From contig NZ_CP022743.1 of assembly GCF_002257585.1 (NCBI RefSeq), positions 3,286,001 to 3,350,000 of the forward strand: a stretch of DNA of 64,000 bases, in the 5' to 3' direction. The position numbers and the translations under genes were made by a program. Every line of letters begins with the position of its first letter. Within the stretch, counting starts at the first letter, position 1. Below the pieces are notes generated by a model that saw only the letters and a program-made list of their open reading frames with translations, was not told where the DNA came from and ran no database searches. Below are positions 36,583 through 45,919 of the stretch, one piece after another. This DNA comes from Mucilaginibacter xinganensis. Its GTDB lineage: Bacteria > Bacteroidota > Bacteroidia > Sphingobacteriales > Sphingobacteriaceae.

Positions 36583-37745
36583 TCGGCAGCTATTTTTTGA
36601 TGTAAAACCCTTTTTATATCTTCAAATTCATCGCGCGTGTTCACGTTGGTTAGCGCAGCCGGGTTTGCGGCGGTAAGCAAAGTTACATCGCTGTTTATTA
36701 ATACCTTTCGCGGGCACGAATATCCCTGTGCCAAAAACGACAATAACAACGGGTAACTTTTAGGCTCCCAAATAGTTATTAAGGGTTCAGGAAACTCATT
36801 AACCGGGCTTCTGTAAGCCGTCGCAACAGACGAAGGCCTTCGCTCCTCCACTAAATAATCTAAAGCTTCTTCATTCATCAGCGGCAGGTCGCAGGCTACT
36901 ACAAGCCAGGCACTATCCGGCTGCTCTCTAAATGCTGATAAGATGGCTCCGTACGGCCCAAGGTCAGTAAACGTATCAGCAAGGCTTAAGTAGTCTTTAT
37001 CAATTTCACTTTTTTGATCGGCCCTGCATGAAATAAATACGTCATTACAAAAAGGCTTTAGCAGATCAGCCATGTGGTAGCGCTGTTCCTTCCCGTGCCA
37101 GTTTACAGCACCCTTGTCAAAACCCATCCGCTGGCTTTTACCACCGGCAAGCACCAATCCGTTTAACGGCGGTTTGGACATCGATAGCTGTTTTTTGAAA
37201 AATTCATTTATATTTTCGGCATCTTCAATCCGGTAAACCGGCAGTTCGTGCCAGTTCGGGATAGCCTCTTGTATAAAATCAAAAACATCCGTTGAGTGCT
37301 CCGTCAGCAAAAATAATTGAACGTTGTTTAACTGATCTGCCCGTTTTTGTAATGAGGCCCTTTTCTTCTCGCTGATGATCACTACCTGTGCCTTACACTG
37401 GTGGTGGTTGCCATTTGCAATTACTACATCAACCTCTGAAAAAGTATCCCTTAATTTAAATGAGTTAAAATCTGCACTGTAACTTAGCTGGCGATAATTT
37501 AGCTGGTCGCTATAATCAAGGGATGCCCCGCCCGACAAGCGCCCTGGTAACTGGATAATATCATCATTGTGAACCGTATCGACATAGGCACATCTGTAAT
37601 CTGCTGCCAACACACTGATCACCTGGTCGGCAAGCACTTTTATAGCCGTGCAGAGGCCGCCAACAATGGCCCATTCATTCCGGTTAAAGGTACCGAACGC
37701 CGGCCGCACAAGTGCTGTATGTTTTTTATGCTCTTTTGAAATCAC
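36579..37745 (-). CDS. mobA: MobA-type molybdenum cofactor guanylyltransferase with extra N-terminal domain
   Basis: About 388 residues. The C-terminal half (from LNGLVLAGGKSQRMGFDKG) is a MobA nucleotidyltransferase with the GG-x-S-x-R-M-G-x-D-K signature and VVACDLPLM, which attaches GMP to molybdopterin. The N-terminal 190 residues look like a degenerate MobB: LVRPAFGTFNRNEWAIVGGL, VDTVHNDD and VDVVIANGNHHQCKAQVV line up with MobB, but the P-loop is gone. I place the start at GTG 37745, which has AGGAGG five bases before it; the frame also opens at TTG 37766. It overlaps moaC by 20 bases. Confidence 0.85.
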   Translation of the reverse strand: MISKEHKKHTALVRPAFGTFNRNEWAIVGGLCTAIKVLADQVISVLAADYRCAYVDTVHNDDIIQLPGRLSGGASLDYSDQLNYRQLSYSADFNSFKLRDTFSEVDVVIANGNHHQCKAQVVIISEKKRASLQKRADQLNNVQLFLLTEHSTDVFDFIQEAIPNWHELPVYRIEDAENINEFFKKQLSMSKPPLNGLVLAGGKSQRMGFDKGAVNWHGKEQRYHMADLLKPFCNDVFISCRADQKSEIDKDYLSLADTFTDLGPYGAILSAFREQPDSAWLVVACDLPLMNEEALDYLVEERRPSSVATAYRSPVNEFPEPLITIWEPKSYPLLLSFLAQGYSCPRKVLINSDVTLLTAANPAALTNVNTRDEFEDIKRVLHQKIAAE

Positions 37746-38196
37746 GTTTACCTCCTGTTTTTTCAATCAGTTTGGTTTCTTTAATAACTATGTCATGACT
37801 CATGGCCTTGCACATATCATAAACCGTTAAAGCTGCCATTGAAGCGCCAACCAGTGCCTCCATTTCAACACCTGTTTTGGCTGTTATACTCGCAGTACAA
37901 TCAATAACCACTTCCTGTTTTTCATTCAGGATAATTGTAATGTTGCAATTGTCCAAACCAAGCGGATGACAAAGCGGAATGAGTTCACCGGTTTTTTTTG
38001 CCGCCATAATACCGGCAATTATTGCTATTTGAAAAACGGAACCCTTTTTTGTCTGCAGATCACCATTTGTTAAATGCGTTAACACCTCTCCCGGTAACGA
38101 TACTATGCTGCGTGCTACTGCCGTGCGGTGGGTTACCGTTTTCTCAGTTACATCAACCATTTTTGGATTTCCGCTTTTATCTAAGTGCGTGATCAT
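37726..38196 (-). CDS. moaC: cyclic pyranopterin monophosphate synthase MoaC
   Basis: 156 residues, usual length. Conserved blocks: MVDVTEKTVTHRTAVA, KGSVFQIAIIAGIMAAKKTGELIPLCHPL, ASITAKTGVEMEALVGASMAALTVYDMCKA and IKETKLIEKTGGKRDF. With MoaA it makes cPMP. Its 3' end contains the Shine-Dalgarno and start codon of mobA, so the two are translationally coupled. MoeA follows upstream after about 27 bases. Confidence 0.96.
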   Translation of the reverse strand: MITHLDKSGNPKMVDVTEKTVTHRTAVARSIVSLPGEVLTHLTNGDLQTKKGSVFQIAIIAGIMAAKKTGELIPLCHPLGLDNCNITIILNEKQEVVIDCTASITAKTGVEMEALVGASMAALTVYDMCKAMSHDIVIKETKLIEKTGGKRDFKRA

Positions 38197-38223
38197 ATTT
38201 TATCTGTTTTGCGTAGCCGGGTC

Positions 38224-39420
38224 TCAGGCAAATGGCCACACTTTAAATACTTCTCCCTTTTTAAATTCATTTCGCTCTAAAGGTAGTTCCATAAATGCAT
38301 CTGTATCGGTTAAATTAGCAAAATCCCCCGATCCGTTTCCCTCAACGGGGATCGCAACCAATTGGCAATACTCATTTTGCTGCAGTTTTACCTGCAAAAA
38401 GTATTTTAAAGGATGGTGAAAGCTAATTCTGCTATTCAAAACTGCACTTAATGCCAGCTTTTGTTTTTTCCCTATAGAGGCGTTTAGCCAGGGTAAAAAA
38501 TACCGGTGCAGGCACATAAAAGTAGCTACCGGATTACCCGGAAATGCAAATACCAACGGCCCTTTGTTGTGTTTACCGAACCAAAAAGGCTTGCCGGGCC
38601 GCTGCTGAACCTTATAAAAAAGCTGTTCAACTTTTAATTCCTCAAGTGCTTTGGGGATATGATCAAACTTACCCATTGATACACCGCCGCTAAGCAATAT
38701 CACATCATAATTTTCAAGACACGTTTTCAATTGTTTCTTTATTACCAGCTCATCATCAGGCAGGTGCAACATATCAGCGTCTATGTGGTGCTGTGTTAGT
38801 ACCGCTTTAACTGTGTAATTATTTGACCGCCTGATTTGGTATGGTGATGGGGTTTGATCAATATCCACCAGCTCATCACCCGAAGAAAGGATCACCACCC
38901 GCGGTAATTTCTTGACCCTAAGTTCAGTTTCGCCAACAGAAGCAATCATACTGATTAGCGTCGGGGTTATCAGCTGCCCGATGCCGGCTACCTGTTCATT
39001 ATGTTTTTTGTCCTGCCCCTTGTAGTGAATATTTTGTCCTCTCTTTATTTCGTTGGTTACCAGCGTTGCCAAACCGGCCCGCAGCGAAAGGTCTTCATAA
39101 CGAATGATCGTATCAACTGATCCTGGCAACATGGCCCCGGTCATTATCTCAATGCACTCATCCTGTTCTTCAATATCAACAGGTTCATCCCCTGCTGCCT
39201 GGGTTGCCTTTATTTTAAAAGTACATACTCCGTCTTCAATAGCGTTATAGTTAACTGCTATCCCGTCCATGGTAACCCGGTTAAATGGCGGCAAATCCCG
39301 GTCGGCCTTAATGTTCTCAGCCAGCACCCTTCCCAGTGAAAGTTCAAACGGAATAATTTCTGCACCATAGTCTGCAGCCTGTGCCAGTATTACTTTTTCG
39401 GCTTCTTCAACAGTAATCAT
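38224..39420 (-). CDS. moeA: molybdopterin molybdenumtransferase MoeA
   Basis: 398 residues. The MoeA fold is shown by LPPFNRVTMDGIAV, EIMTGAMLPGSVDTIIRYED, VVILSSGDELVD, QIRRSNNYTVKAVL, LSGGVSMGKFDHIPKALEEL and FAFPGNPVATFMCLHRYFLPWL, with the C-terminal domain after residue 320. It inserts molybdate into adenylylated molybdopterin. No mogA/moaB homologue, which normally does the adenylylation, is present in the window. Confidence 0.95.
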   Translation of the reverse strand: MITVEEAEKVILAQAADYGAEIIPFELSLGRVLAENIKADRDLPPFNRVTMDGIAVNYNAIEDGVCTFKIKATQAAGDEPVDIEEQDECIEIMTGAMLPGSVDTIIRYEDLSLRAGLATLVTNEIKRGQNIHYKGQDKKHNEQVAGIGQLITPTLISMIASVGETELRVKKLPRVVILSSGDELVDIDQTPSPYQIRRSNNYTVKAVLTQHHIDADMLHLPDDELVIKKQLKTCLENYDVILLSGGVSMGKFDHIPKALEELKVEQLFYKVQQRPGKPFWFGKHNKGPLVFAFPGNPVATFMCLHRYFLPWLNASIGKKQKLALSAVLNSRISFHHPLKYFLQVKLQQNEYCQLVAIPVEGNGSGDFANLTDTDAFMELPLERNEFKKGEVFKVWPFA

Positions 39421-39444
39421 ATACCCGCATTTATAATATTAGTA

Positions 39445-40434
39445 TTAACCACCTATTGTGGCCATTGATTCATGCACACCCTGGTTTGCAGCCCTCAGGT
39501 GTTCCGCTTCCCAGCCATCCTTCGCCCTGCTATTAAACGTTTTTAAAAGCATCATTTTTAAATCGCTTTCAGTAACGCCCAGCCGCAGCTGGTCTTTAAT
39601 ATTCATAACCCCATTGTCATACAAACAGGTTTTCAATTCCCCCTCAGGTGTAATGCGGATCCGGTTACAGCTTCCGCAAAATGTACGTGAATATGCTGCA
39701 ATTATTCCAATGCTGCCTTTGTGCCCCGGTACCTGGTAATTGTATGAAGTTGAATACTGCGGATCATCAAGTTTTTTCAAATCCGTGTAAGTGTTTTTTA
39801 TTTCATCAAGAATGCGCACATAATCCCATTTTAAACCTGTATAAACATGGCCGTCGCCGTTAAAGGGCATTTCTTCAATAAAGCGCACGCTAACAGGCAA
39901 GTCTTTCGTCAATTCAACTAACGGAATAATATCCTGCGTGTTTTTTCCGTCCATCACCACCGCGTTTATCTTAACCTCAATATCGTGCTCCAAAAGCCCG
40001 TTAAGGGTATCCATCACATTCGAAAATTCATCCCGCTTGGTAATGCTAAAAAAACGGCCCGCATCCAGCGTATCCAAACTTAAATTAACCGATTTTACCC
40101 CTATCTTTTTCAACTGCGCCACATGCGGCGCAGTTAAAACGCCGTTGGTGGTTAATGTAAGTTCCTTTAATCCCGGCAGTTCAGAAAGTGCTGTCAATAA
40201 TTTCATGATATCTTTCCGCACAAATGGTTCGCCACCGGTTATTCTTATTTTTTCAATCCCCATTTCAACCAGCAAAGCACAGGTTTGCTGCATTTCTTCA
40301 TAGGTCATGAGTTGTTTGCGACTTAACCAGTTTAAACCCTCTTCGGGCATGCAATAAAAACAACGCAAGTTGCACCGGTCAGTTACCGCAAGCCGCAGGT
40401 AGTTTATTTTTCGTCCGTGATTATCTGTTAACAA
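39445..40434 (-). CDS. moaA: GTP 3',8-cyclase MoaA
   Basis: 329 residues. The radical-SAM cluster motif CNLRCFYC gives Cys21, Cys25 and Cys28, and a second 4Fe-4S site is seen in FCGSCNRIRITPEGELKTCLY. The C-terminus ends in Gly-Gly as in characterised MoaA. It converts GTP to 3',8-cyclo-H2GTP, the first step of molybdenum cofactor synthesis. The start is a TTG at 40434 (MLTDNHGRKINYLRL), since no ATG fits the family start. It is divergent from xdhC. Confidence 0.96.
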   Translation of the reverse strand: MLTDNHGRKINYLRLAVTDRCNLRCFYCMPEEGLNWLSRKQLMTYEEMQQTCALLVEMGIEKIRITGGEPFVRKDIMKLLTALSELPGLKELTLTTNGVLTAPHVAQLKKIGVKSVNLSLDTLDAGRFFSITKRDEFSNVMDTLNGLLEHDIEVKINAVVMDGKNTQDIIPLVELTKDLPVSVRFIEEMPFNGDGHVYTGLKWDYVRILDEIKNTYTDLKKLDDPQYSTSYNYQVPGHKGSIGIIAAYSRTFCGSCNRIRITPEGELKTCLYDNGVMNIKDQLRLGVTESDLKMMLLKTFNSRAKDGWEAEHLRAANQGVHESMATIGG

Positions 40435-40624
40435 CTAAAAAACTTTTATAATGATAAAAAAACGCAATAAGCGCACGCTGGCTTAATACCGCCTGTGTAA
40501 AAGTAAATATTACAAATCAGTACATTGTTTTTTGATTGTACTTTTTATGTTATTAATCACACATTATTTACAAACCAATGAATTTATGAGCACTAATTGC
40601 CGTTAAATATTTACGGTATTGACC

Positions 40625-40632
40625 TATATTTG
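40625..40632 (+). promoter_or_regulatory. Bacteroidota-type -7 element for xdhC
   Basis: TATATTTG is a perfect TAnnTTTG match 26 bases before the xdhC start. A TTG is 25 bases further upstream, longer than the usual spacer, so the -33 is uncertain. Confidence 0.5.
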
Positions 40633-40658
40633 TTAACCCACCTACAGTATTATAAATT

Positions 40659-41807
40659 TTGAAAGAATTACAGGACATAGTAAACGCATTTGATAAAGCA
40701 GCCGGTGCCGGTAAGCAAACAGCATTGGCTACCGTTGTTTTGGTTGAAGGCTCGTCTTACCGGCGGGCCGGCGCCCGGATGCTGGTTACCGAGGACGGCC
40801 AGCTTACCGGGGCAATAAGCGGCGGATGCCTGGAAGGCGACGCGCTGCGAAAGGCACGGTTGGTTATGGCACAAAATAAACCGATGCTGGTTACTTATGA
40901 CACTACGGACGACGACGACGCCAAATTGGGGGTTGGGCTTGGTTGTAACGGCATTATACACATCCTGATAGAACCGCTGTTTCCTGAAAACCCAAATTCG
41001 CCGATCAATTTATTCCGGCTGTTTTTAAGCAAAAGACAACCCGTAGTACTGATAACCGTGTTTTCATTAAATAACAGGCAGGCAACCCAGCCCGGCACCT
41101 GCCTGCTGATGAAGGCAGATAAACAAACCCGGGGAGCAATTCCTGATGATGAGATAAAGGAAGCTGTGCTTGGCGATGCAAAAGAAGTGCTCAAAAAAGG
41201 CAATTCGGTAACTAAAACCTATGTTTACGGCAACGGCTATACCTGTTTTATTGAACTGCTGCAACCTGCCGTTGCACTGATATTATTTGGTGCCGGCAAT
41301 GATGCCATTCCAATGGTTGAAATGGCTTCGGTTTTGGGCTGGCAGGTAACTTTGGTTGACGGGCGCGCAAATTATGCGGTTTCAGCACGTTTTCCGCTAG
41401 CCAGGAAGATCATTATAGCCAAACCAGACCAGGCACTTTTGCAGCTTAGGTTTGACGAACGTACGGTTGTTGTGCTAATGACCCATAATTACAATTACGA
41501 TATGGCGATGTTACGCCAGCTGTTGCCGCTGCAATTATCTTACGTGGCATCGCTTGGCCCTAAAAAAAGACTGCAAAGAATGTTGAATGAGTTGCAGGAT
41601 GAAGGCCTGGCTATTTCAGCTGAGCAGTTAAGAAGCATTTACGGGCCGGCTGGGATTGATATAGGCTCCGAAAACGCTGATGAAATTGCTTTATCTATCA
41701 TTGCTGAAATACAGGCTGTATTAAATAAAAGGAAAGTAAATTCTTTAAGAGATAAAATTGCTGTGCATAACCGTGAGACTACGGTGGTTACTGAAAATAA
41801 TCTTTAA
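40659..41807 (+). CDS. xdhC: XdhC family molybdoenzyme maturation factor
   Basis: 382 residues with the two-part XdhC layout: an N-terminal domain with EGSSYRRAGARMLV and GAISGGCLEGD, then a Rossmann-like domain from IILFGAGNDAIPMVEMA (about 204) with VVLMTHNYNYDMAML and YVASLGPKKR. XdhC binds molybdenum cofactor and helps sulfurate and insert it into xanthine-dehydrogenase-type enzymes. No such enzyme is in the window. The start is a TTG at 40659. mocA follows after five bases. Confidence 0.9.
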   Translation: MKELQDIVNAFDKAAGAGKQTALATVVLVEGSSYRRAGARMLVTEDGQLTGAISGGCLEGDALRKARLVMAQNKPMLVTYDTTDDDDAKLGVGLGCNGIIHILIEPLFPENPNSPINLFRLFLSKRQPVVLITVFSLNNRQATQPGTCLLMKADKQTRGAIPDDEIKEAVLGDAKEVLKKGNSVTKTYVYGNGYTCFIELLQPAVALILFGAGNDAIPMVEMASVLGWQVTLVDGRANYAVSARFPLARKIIIAKPDQALLQLRFDERTVVVLMTHNYNYDMAMLRQLLPLQLSYVASLGPKKRLQRMLNELQDEGLAISAEQLRSIYGPAGIDIGSENADEIALSIIAEIQAVLNKRKVNSLRDKIAVHNRETTVVTENNL

Positions 41808-41812
41808 ATAAA

Positions 41813-42415
41813 ATGACCGGAATTATCATCCTGGCGGCCGGTTCATCAAGCAGGTTGGGCCAGCCAAAGCAGAATTTAGTTTATCAGGGCGAAACTTTAC
41901 TTCAACGCAGCGTAAGGTCGGCGCTGGCTACCGGTTGCCACCCTGTTGTAGTAATGCTGGGCGCTAATGCCGACGTGATAAAACCCACGATTGAAAAATT
42001 CCCCGTGTACATTATTTATAACGAAAACTGGAAAGATGGTATGTCATCATCTATTCATTTAGGCATAAATGAATTACAGAAAAAGAATGCGCAAATTTCA
42101 GGTGTTATTTTAATGCTTTGTGATCAGCCTTTTGTAGATGCACGCTTGCTAAACCAGTTGGTACAGGAAAAATCGCAAAAAAGCATTACCGCGTGCGCTT
42201 ATAACAGCGGAATAGGCCCCCCTGTATTTTTTGATGCTTACTACTTCCCGGAACTACTTTTATTAAAAGGGAATGAAGGCGCTAAAAATCTGATACTTAA
42301 ACATGGAGACCATGTTACTACTATCCCCTTCCCATCAGGGGGTATCGACGTAGATACAGTTGAAGACTTTGAAAACCTGGTCAGTAATTCTGACAACCCT
42401 GGCTCACCCTTGTAA
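41813..42415 (+). CDS. mocA: molybdenum cofactor cytidylyltransferase-like protein MocA
   Basis: 200 residues of the MobA-like nucleotidyltransferase fold with GIIILAAGSSSRLGQPKQNL at the start (LAAGxSxRxGxPK), CDQPFVDARLL and GGIDVDTVEDFENL. The variant signature and its partnership with xdhC indicate the CTP-using MocA branch that makes molybdopterin cytosine dinucleotide for XDH-family enzymes. Together with mobA this island serves both dinucleotide branches. Confidence 0.88.
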   Translation: MTGIIILAAGSSSRLGQPKQNLVYQGETLLQRSVRSALATGCHPVVVMLGANADVIKPTIEKFPVYIIYNENWKDGMSSSIHLGINELQKKNAQISGVILMLCDQPFVDARLLNQLVQEKSQKSITACAYNSGIGPPVFFDAYYFPELLLLKGNEGAKNLILKHGDHVTTIPFPSGGIDVDTVEDFENLVSNSDNPGSPL

Positions 42416-42421
42416 TAATTA

Positions 42422-42472
42422 TGCCTTCCCGGGAAACGCTGCGCGATTGCTGCATCGGCTCCCGAAAAGGCA
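42422..42472. terminator. long imperfect inverted repeat between mocA and galM
   Basis: TGCCTTCCCGGGA and TCCCGAAAAGGCA pair with two mismatches around a GC-rich loop. The position between convergent genes suits a bidirectional terminator, but the following T-run is poor. Confidence 0.35.
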
Positions 42473-42495
42473 CAAAACTTGTAAAGACTTATCGG

Positions 42496-43668
42496 TTATT
42501 TTACTACCGAAAATTTATAGCTCGACTGGGTTTTATAAACATCACCCGGCTTTAAAATCGTTGAAGGAAATGATGGCTGGTTTGGCGAATCAGGAAAGTG
42601 CTGTGTTTCCAATGCGAACGAAGTACGGTAATCGTCTTTCTTACCTGCTTTCATAACATTTAACCCTTTCATAAAGTTCCCGCTGTAAAACTGCAGGCCA
42701 GGCTCCTCGGTAAATACCTCCATTTTTATACCGCTTTTGTCACCAATTACGGTTGCCACTGCAGTAGTAATGGTGTGTTTATTCAGAACAAAGTTATGGT
42801 CATATCCTTTTCCGTTCTTAAGCTGGATATTATCATCATTAATGCGGCTGCCGATAGTTACCGGCTTGCGGAAATCAAACGGCGTGTTAGCTACGGTTTC
42901 AATTTTTCCTAAAGGTATCAACGTCGAGTCAACAGGCACGTAGGTATCGGCATCAACCTGTAAGGTATGATTCAGCACCGTACCGCTGCCTGCGCCATTT
43001 AAGTTAAAAAACGCATGGTTAGTTAGGTTAACAATTGTTTTCTTATCAGTGGTTGCTTCGTAGTCGCATTTAAATGAATTATCATCGGTAAGCGAATACG
43101 TTACCTTAACCTTTAAATTACCCGGAAAACCTTCCTCCATATCTTTTGACAGGTAGCTCAATTCCAACGTTGCTGAATCAATAAGTTTTGCATCCCAAAC
43201 CATTTCCTGGAAACCTTTTTTGCCTCCGTGCAGCATATTGGGTGCGTTGTTGGTGCTTGACTGATATTCCTTTCCATCTATCTTAAACTTTCCTTTTGCA
43301 ATACGATTGCCATAGCGGCCAATAGTAGCGCCGTAATAGCGCTCGGTTGATTTCTCGAACCCGCGTACACTGTCAAATCCTAAAACAACGTCGGTTAATT
43401 TACCTTCCTTGTCCGGAACCAATATGCTTACTACGCGCCCGCCGTAATTGGTTATGGCGGCTTCCATACCATGTTTGTTTTTCAAAATATACAGGTGTGT
43501 CTGTTTACCGTTAATGGTTTTTGCATAGGCAGCCGTATCAGGCAAAGCATGTGAAGTACTATCAGTCATAGTGGTGTTTTTTTTGTCAGTTGATGTTTGA
43601 TTACAGGCTGATATAGCTAATATACATGCCGGTAATAATATTGCAGATAATTTTTTTGGAAGCTTCAT
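42496..43668 (-). CDS. galM: aldose 1-epimerase lipoprotein
   Basis: 390 residues. A lipobox ILAISAC (Cys about 22) marks a lipoprotein. The rest is a GalM-type mutarotase: EAAITNYGGRVVSILVPD, GRYGNRIAKGKFKIDG, NNAPNMLHGGKKGF (catalytic His region), LTNHAFFNLNG (second His) and GLQFYSGNFMKG (catalytic Glu region). It interconverts alpha and beta anomers of free aldoses outside the cytoplasm. It is the last gene of an operon with GH5-like and GH43 enzymes, which release such sugars. Confidence 0.92.
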   Translation of the reverse strand: MKLPKKLSAILLPACILAISACNQTSTDKKNTTMTDSTSHALPDTAAYAKTINGKQTHLYILKNKHGMEAAITNYGGRVVSILVPDKEGKLTDVVLGFDSVRGFEKSTERYYGATIGRYGNRIAKGKFKIDGKEYQSSTNNAPNMLHGGKKGFQEMVWDAKLIDSATLELSYLSKDMEEGFPGNLKVKVTYSLTDDNSFKCDYEATTDKKTIVNLTNHAFFNLNGAGSGTVLNHTLQVDADTYVPVDSTLIPLGKIETVANTPFDFRKPVTIGSRINDDNIQLKNGKGYDHNFVLNKHTITTAVATVIGDKSGIKMEVFTEEPGLQFYSGNFMKGLNVMKAGKKDDYRTSFALETQHFPDSPNQPSFPSTILKPGDVYKTQSSYKFSVVK

Positions 43669-43701
43669 AAAATGGCTAATTTAATAATTGGTTTAGTTTG
43701 G

Positions 43702-44775
43702 TTATTTGTCGTTTAGTTTTTTAATTAAATCCACTTCTTCCTGTTTATACGGCTGGCCATCCTTACGGAAGATGTCATGAAACCATACTTTTGGTTCGGC
43801 ACCGTCAGGCATTGGGGTGTCCCAGGCGTAAATAGTATTGGTTTTACCGCTTACAAAACCCCAGTTAATAGCTCCTACATTTTCTTTTTTCAGCATCGGC
43901 ATGGTGTTCTCAAATGTACTGTTCCGGGGCCGCGCCATGTATTCGGTACAAATAACAGGGCGGTTATTTATTTTAAGTAATTGAACTACGCGCTGATGCA
44001 GCTCTGGTGAATCATAGCAATGGTAGGTTATTACATCAGAATTTTTTAGCTGCACTTTATTTAATGCTTCCAAATTCCAGTCCCACATCCCTGAGCTTAC
44101 CGGCTGATCGGGGTTTACAGCATGCGCCCACGCAAATACTTTTGGTAAAAGCCTTGATGCTATCTTATTTTTATCGCCATTGCCCGGCTCGTTGTACAAA
44201 TCCCAAAGTAAAATACGCTTGTCATGCTTAAAGGTGGTTAAAATATCGTCCACGTAAACCTTAAGTGCTGCAAAATCGGCTTCTGTGGTAAGCGGCCTGC
44301 CCGGGTCCTGCATCCAGCCCGAATTATGAATCCCCGGTTTTGGGTCCGGCTGTTTACCCGGCCTGGCGTTAGGATTCCAGCAATCATCAAAAAAAACAAA
44401 AATGGTTTGAATATGATGTTTATCTGCAATTGCTAAATATTTGCTGATCCTTGATTTAAATCCCCTAGGGTCTTCTTTCCAAACCACGCTATGCAAAAAA
44501 ACACGCATCGCATTAAATCCAATGCGCTCTGCGTAGCCCAGCTCCCTGTCAATTGTTGCCGGATCAAAGGTTTCTGCCTGCCACATTTCCAGCTGGTTAA
44601 TGGCCGTACTTGGCGAAAAATTAGCACCGTTTATCCATTTGTGCTGTGCATACCAGGCATTTGCCTTTTCTGCCGGCCAGATATTTGAAACGGTTTTCTT
44701 CTGCGCAAATATTGCGGGAGAAACGGTTAGTAATAACCCAATTGCAAGCAGGCTCTTTAAATTGAATAATCTCAT
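43702..44775 (-). CDS. secreted GH5-like (clan GH-A) glycoside hydrolase
   Basis: 357 residues, signal peptide ending AIFAQ at 25. The TIM-barrel retaining layout is visible: GFNAMRVFLHSVVW, acid/base Glu196 in WDLYNEPGN and nucleophile Glu278 in PVICTEYMAR. Such proteins are annotated as cellulase or 1,4-beta-xylanase, but the subfamily is not clear. It is eight bases downstream of GH43 and 33 upstream of galM, suggesting breakdown of an arabinose- or xylose-containing polymer. Confidence 0.85.
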   Translation of the reverse strand: MRLFNLKSLLAIGLLLTVSPAIFAQKKTVSNIWPAEKANAWYAQHKWINGANFSPSTAINQLEMWQAETFDPATIDRELGYAERIGFNAMRVFLHSVVWKEDPRGFKSRISKYLAIADKHHIQTIFVFFDDCWNPNARPGKQPDPKPGIHNSGWMQDPGRPLTTEADFAALKVYVDDILTTFKHDKRILLWDLYNEPGNGDKNKIASRLLPKVFAWAHAVNPDQPVSSGMWDWNLEALNKVQLKNSDVITYHCYDSPELHQRVVQLLKINNRPVICTEYMARPRNSTFENTMPMLKKENVGAINWGFVSGKTNTIYAWDTPMPDGAEPKVWFHDIFRKDGQPYKQEEVDLIKKLNDK

Positions 44776-44783
44776 GTTTATTG

Positions 44784-45821
44784 TTATTGTGATGGTGCAG
44801 TAATGTAAATACCCTCTTTTACCGGTGTTCCAAAGTCCGGTGTCCCGTCTGCATTCCAGCTAAACTTTTGCATTCTTGGCGATCTGTCCTTACCGCAACC
44901 TTGCCCGGGCTGCGAATTGGCGTGGTATAGAATCCAATCTTCCTTACCATCGGCAGATTTAAAAAAGGAATTGTGCCCCGGTGCATAAACACCATTTTCC
45001 GGTGATTGCTTAAATACCGGCTGAGCCGATTTTGTCCAGGAAGCAGAATCTAACAAATTTTTATCTGTCGATGCACTGAGCATTCCCAATGCATAATAAT
45101 CCGTCCAGCAGCCACTTGCCGAATAAACCAGGAAAAGCTTGTTATTATGTTTTAAAATTTCCGGGCCTTCATTTACATTCACATGTGGCGGGTTACCGCT
45201 ATCGTGCAGATCGCCATATTTTTCCCAGTTATAGGTAGGACTGGAGATCTTTACCCGTTTAGTACCAACGGTCCATGGATTTTTCAGCTGCGCTATGTAA
45301 ATATTTTGCTGCCCGTTCTCATCGCCTTCCCAACCGGCCCATATCATATACAGCTTGCCTTTGTTTTCAAATACCGATGCGTCAATAGCCCACTTATTCG
45401 TAGCATCTGAAATTTTGCCCTTAAATGTCCAGTTGCCCAGCTGCGGATCAGCGGAAGCATTTTCCAAAACGTAGATCCTGTGGTTATTGTTGCTTCCCTC
45501 ATCGGCAGCAAAATACAGGTACCATTTATGATTTATGAAATGAAGCTCGGGTGCCCATATTTCTTTGGAATAAGATGTATTGGGTGGCGGTGTCCAAACC
45601 GTTACTTCTTTTGCAGATTTAAGATCTGCCATGTTTTTGGTTTTGTATAAAACTATCCTATCGCCTTTGCTACTGGTGTAATAGTAATACCCGGTATGAT
45701 ATATTACCCAGGGATCGGCACCCGACGGCAATAGCGGGTTAGTAAACTCTTTTTTATGAGATTGCGCCAGCGCAGCATTAAAAAATAAAACTGTTAAAAA
45801 TACATTTAAAAGTTGTTTCAT
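44784..45821 (-). CDS. secreted GH43 family glycosidase
   Basis: 345 residues with a signal peptide ending ALAQ. The five-bladed propeller catalytic set is present: general base Asp36 in PSGADPWVI, pKa-modulating Asp147 in WAIDASVFE and acid Glu218 in NEGPEIL. GH43 enzymes are mostly alpha-L-arabinofuranosidases, endo-arabinanases or beta-xylosidases; there is no extra binding domain. It is the first gene of the GH43/GH5-like/galM operon. Confidence 0.9.
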   Translation of the reverse strand: MKQLLNVFLTVLFFNAALAQSHKKEFTNPLLPSGADPWVIYHTGYYYYTSSKGDRIVLYKTKNMADLKSAKEVTVWTPPPNTSYSKEIWAPELHFINHKWYLYFAADEGSNNNHRIYVLENASADPQLGNWTFKGKISDATNKWAIDASVFENKGKLYMIWAGWEGDENGQQNIYIAQLKNPWTVGTKRVKISSPTYNWEKYGDLHDSGNPPHVNVNEGPEILKHNNKLFLVYSASGCWTDYYALGMLSASTDKNLLDSASWTKSAQPVFKQSPENGVYAPGHNSFFKSADGKEDWILYHANSQPGQGCGKDRSPRMQKFSWNADGTPDFGTPVKEGIYITAPSQ

Positions 45822-45919
45822 AAAAAAAGGCCGTAGCTATAAATTGGTTTATGAAATTCAGGGTTATGAACGCTAAGGTAGTTTTTATTTTTAATTGCGG
45901 CAAATTTTCAGTTTTACTG

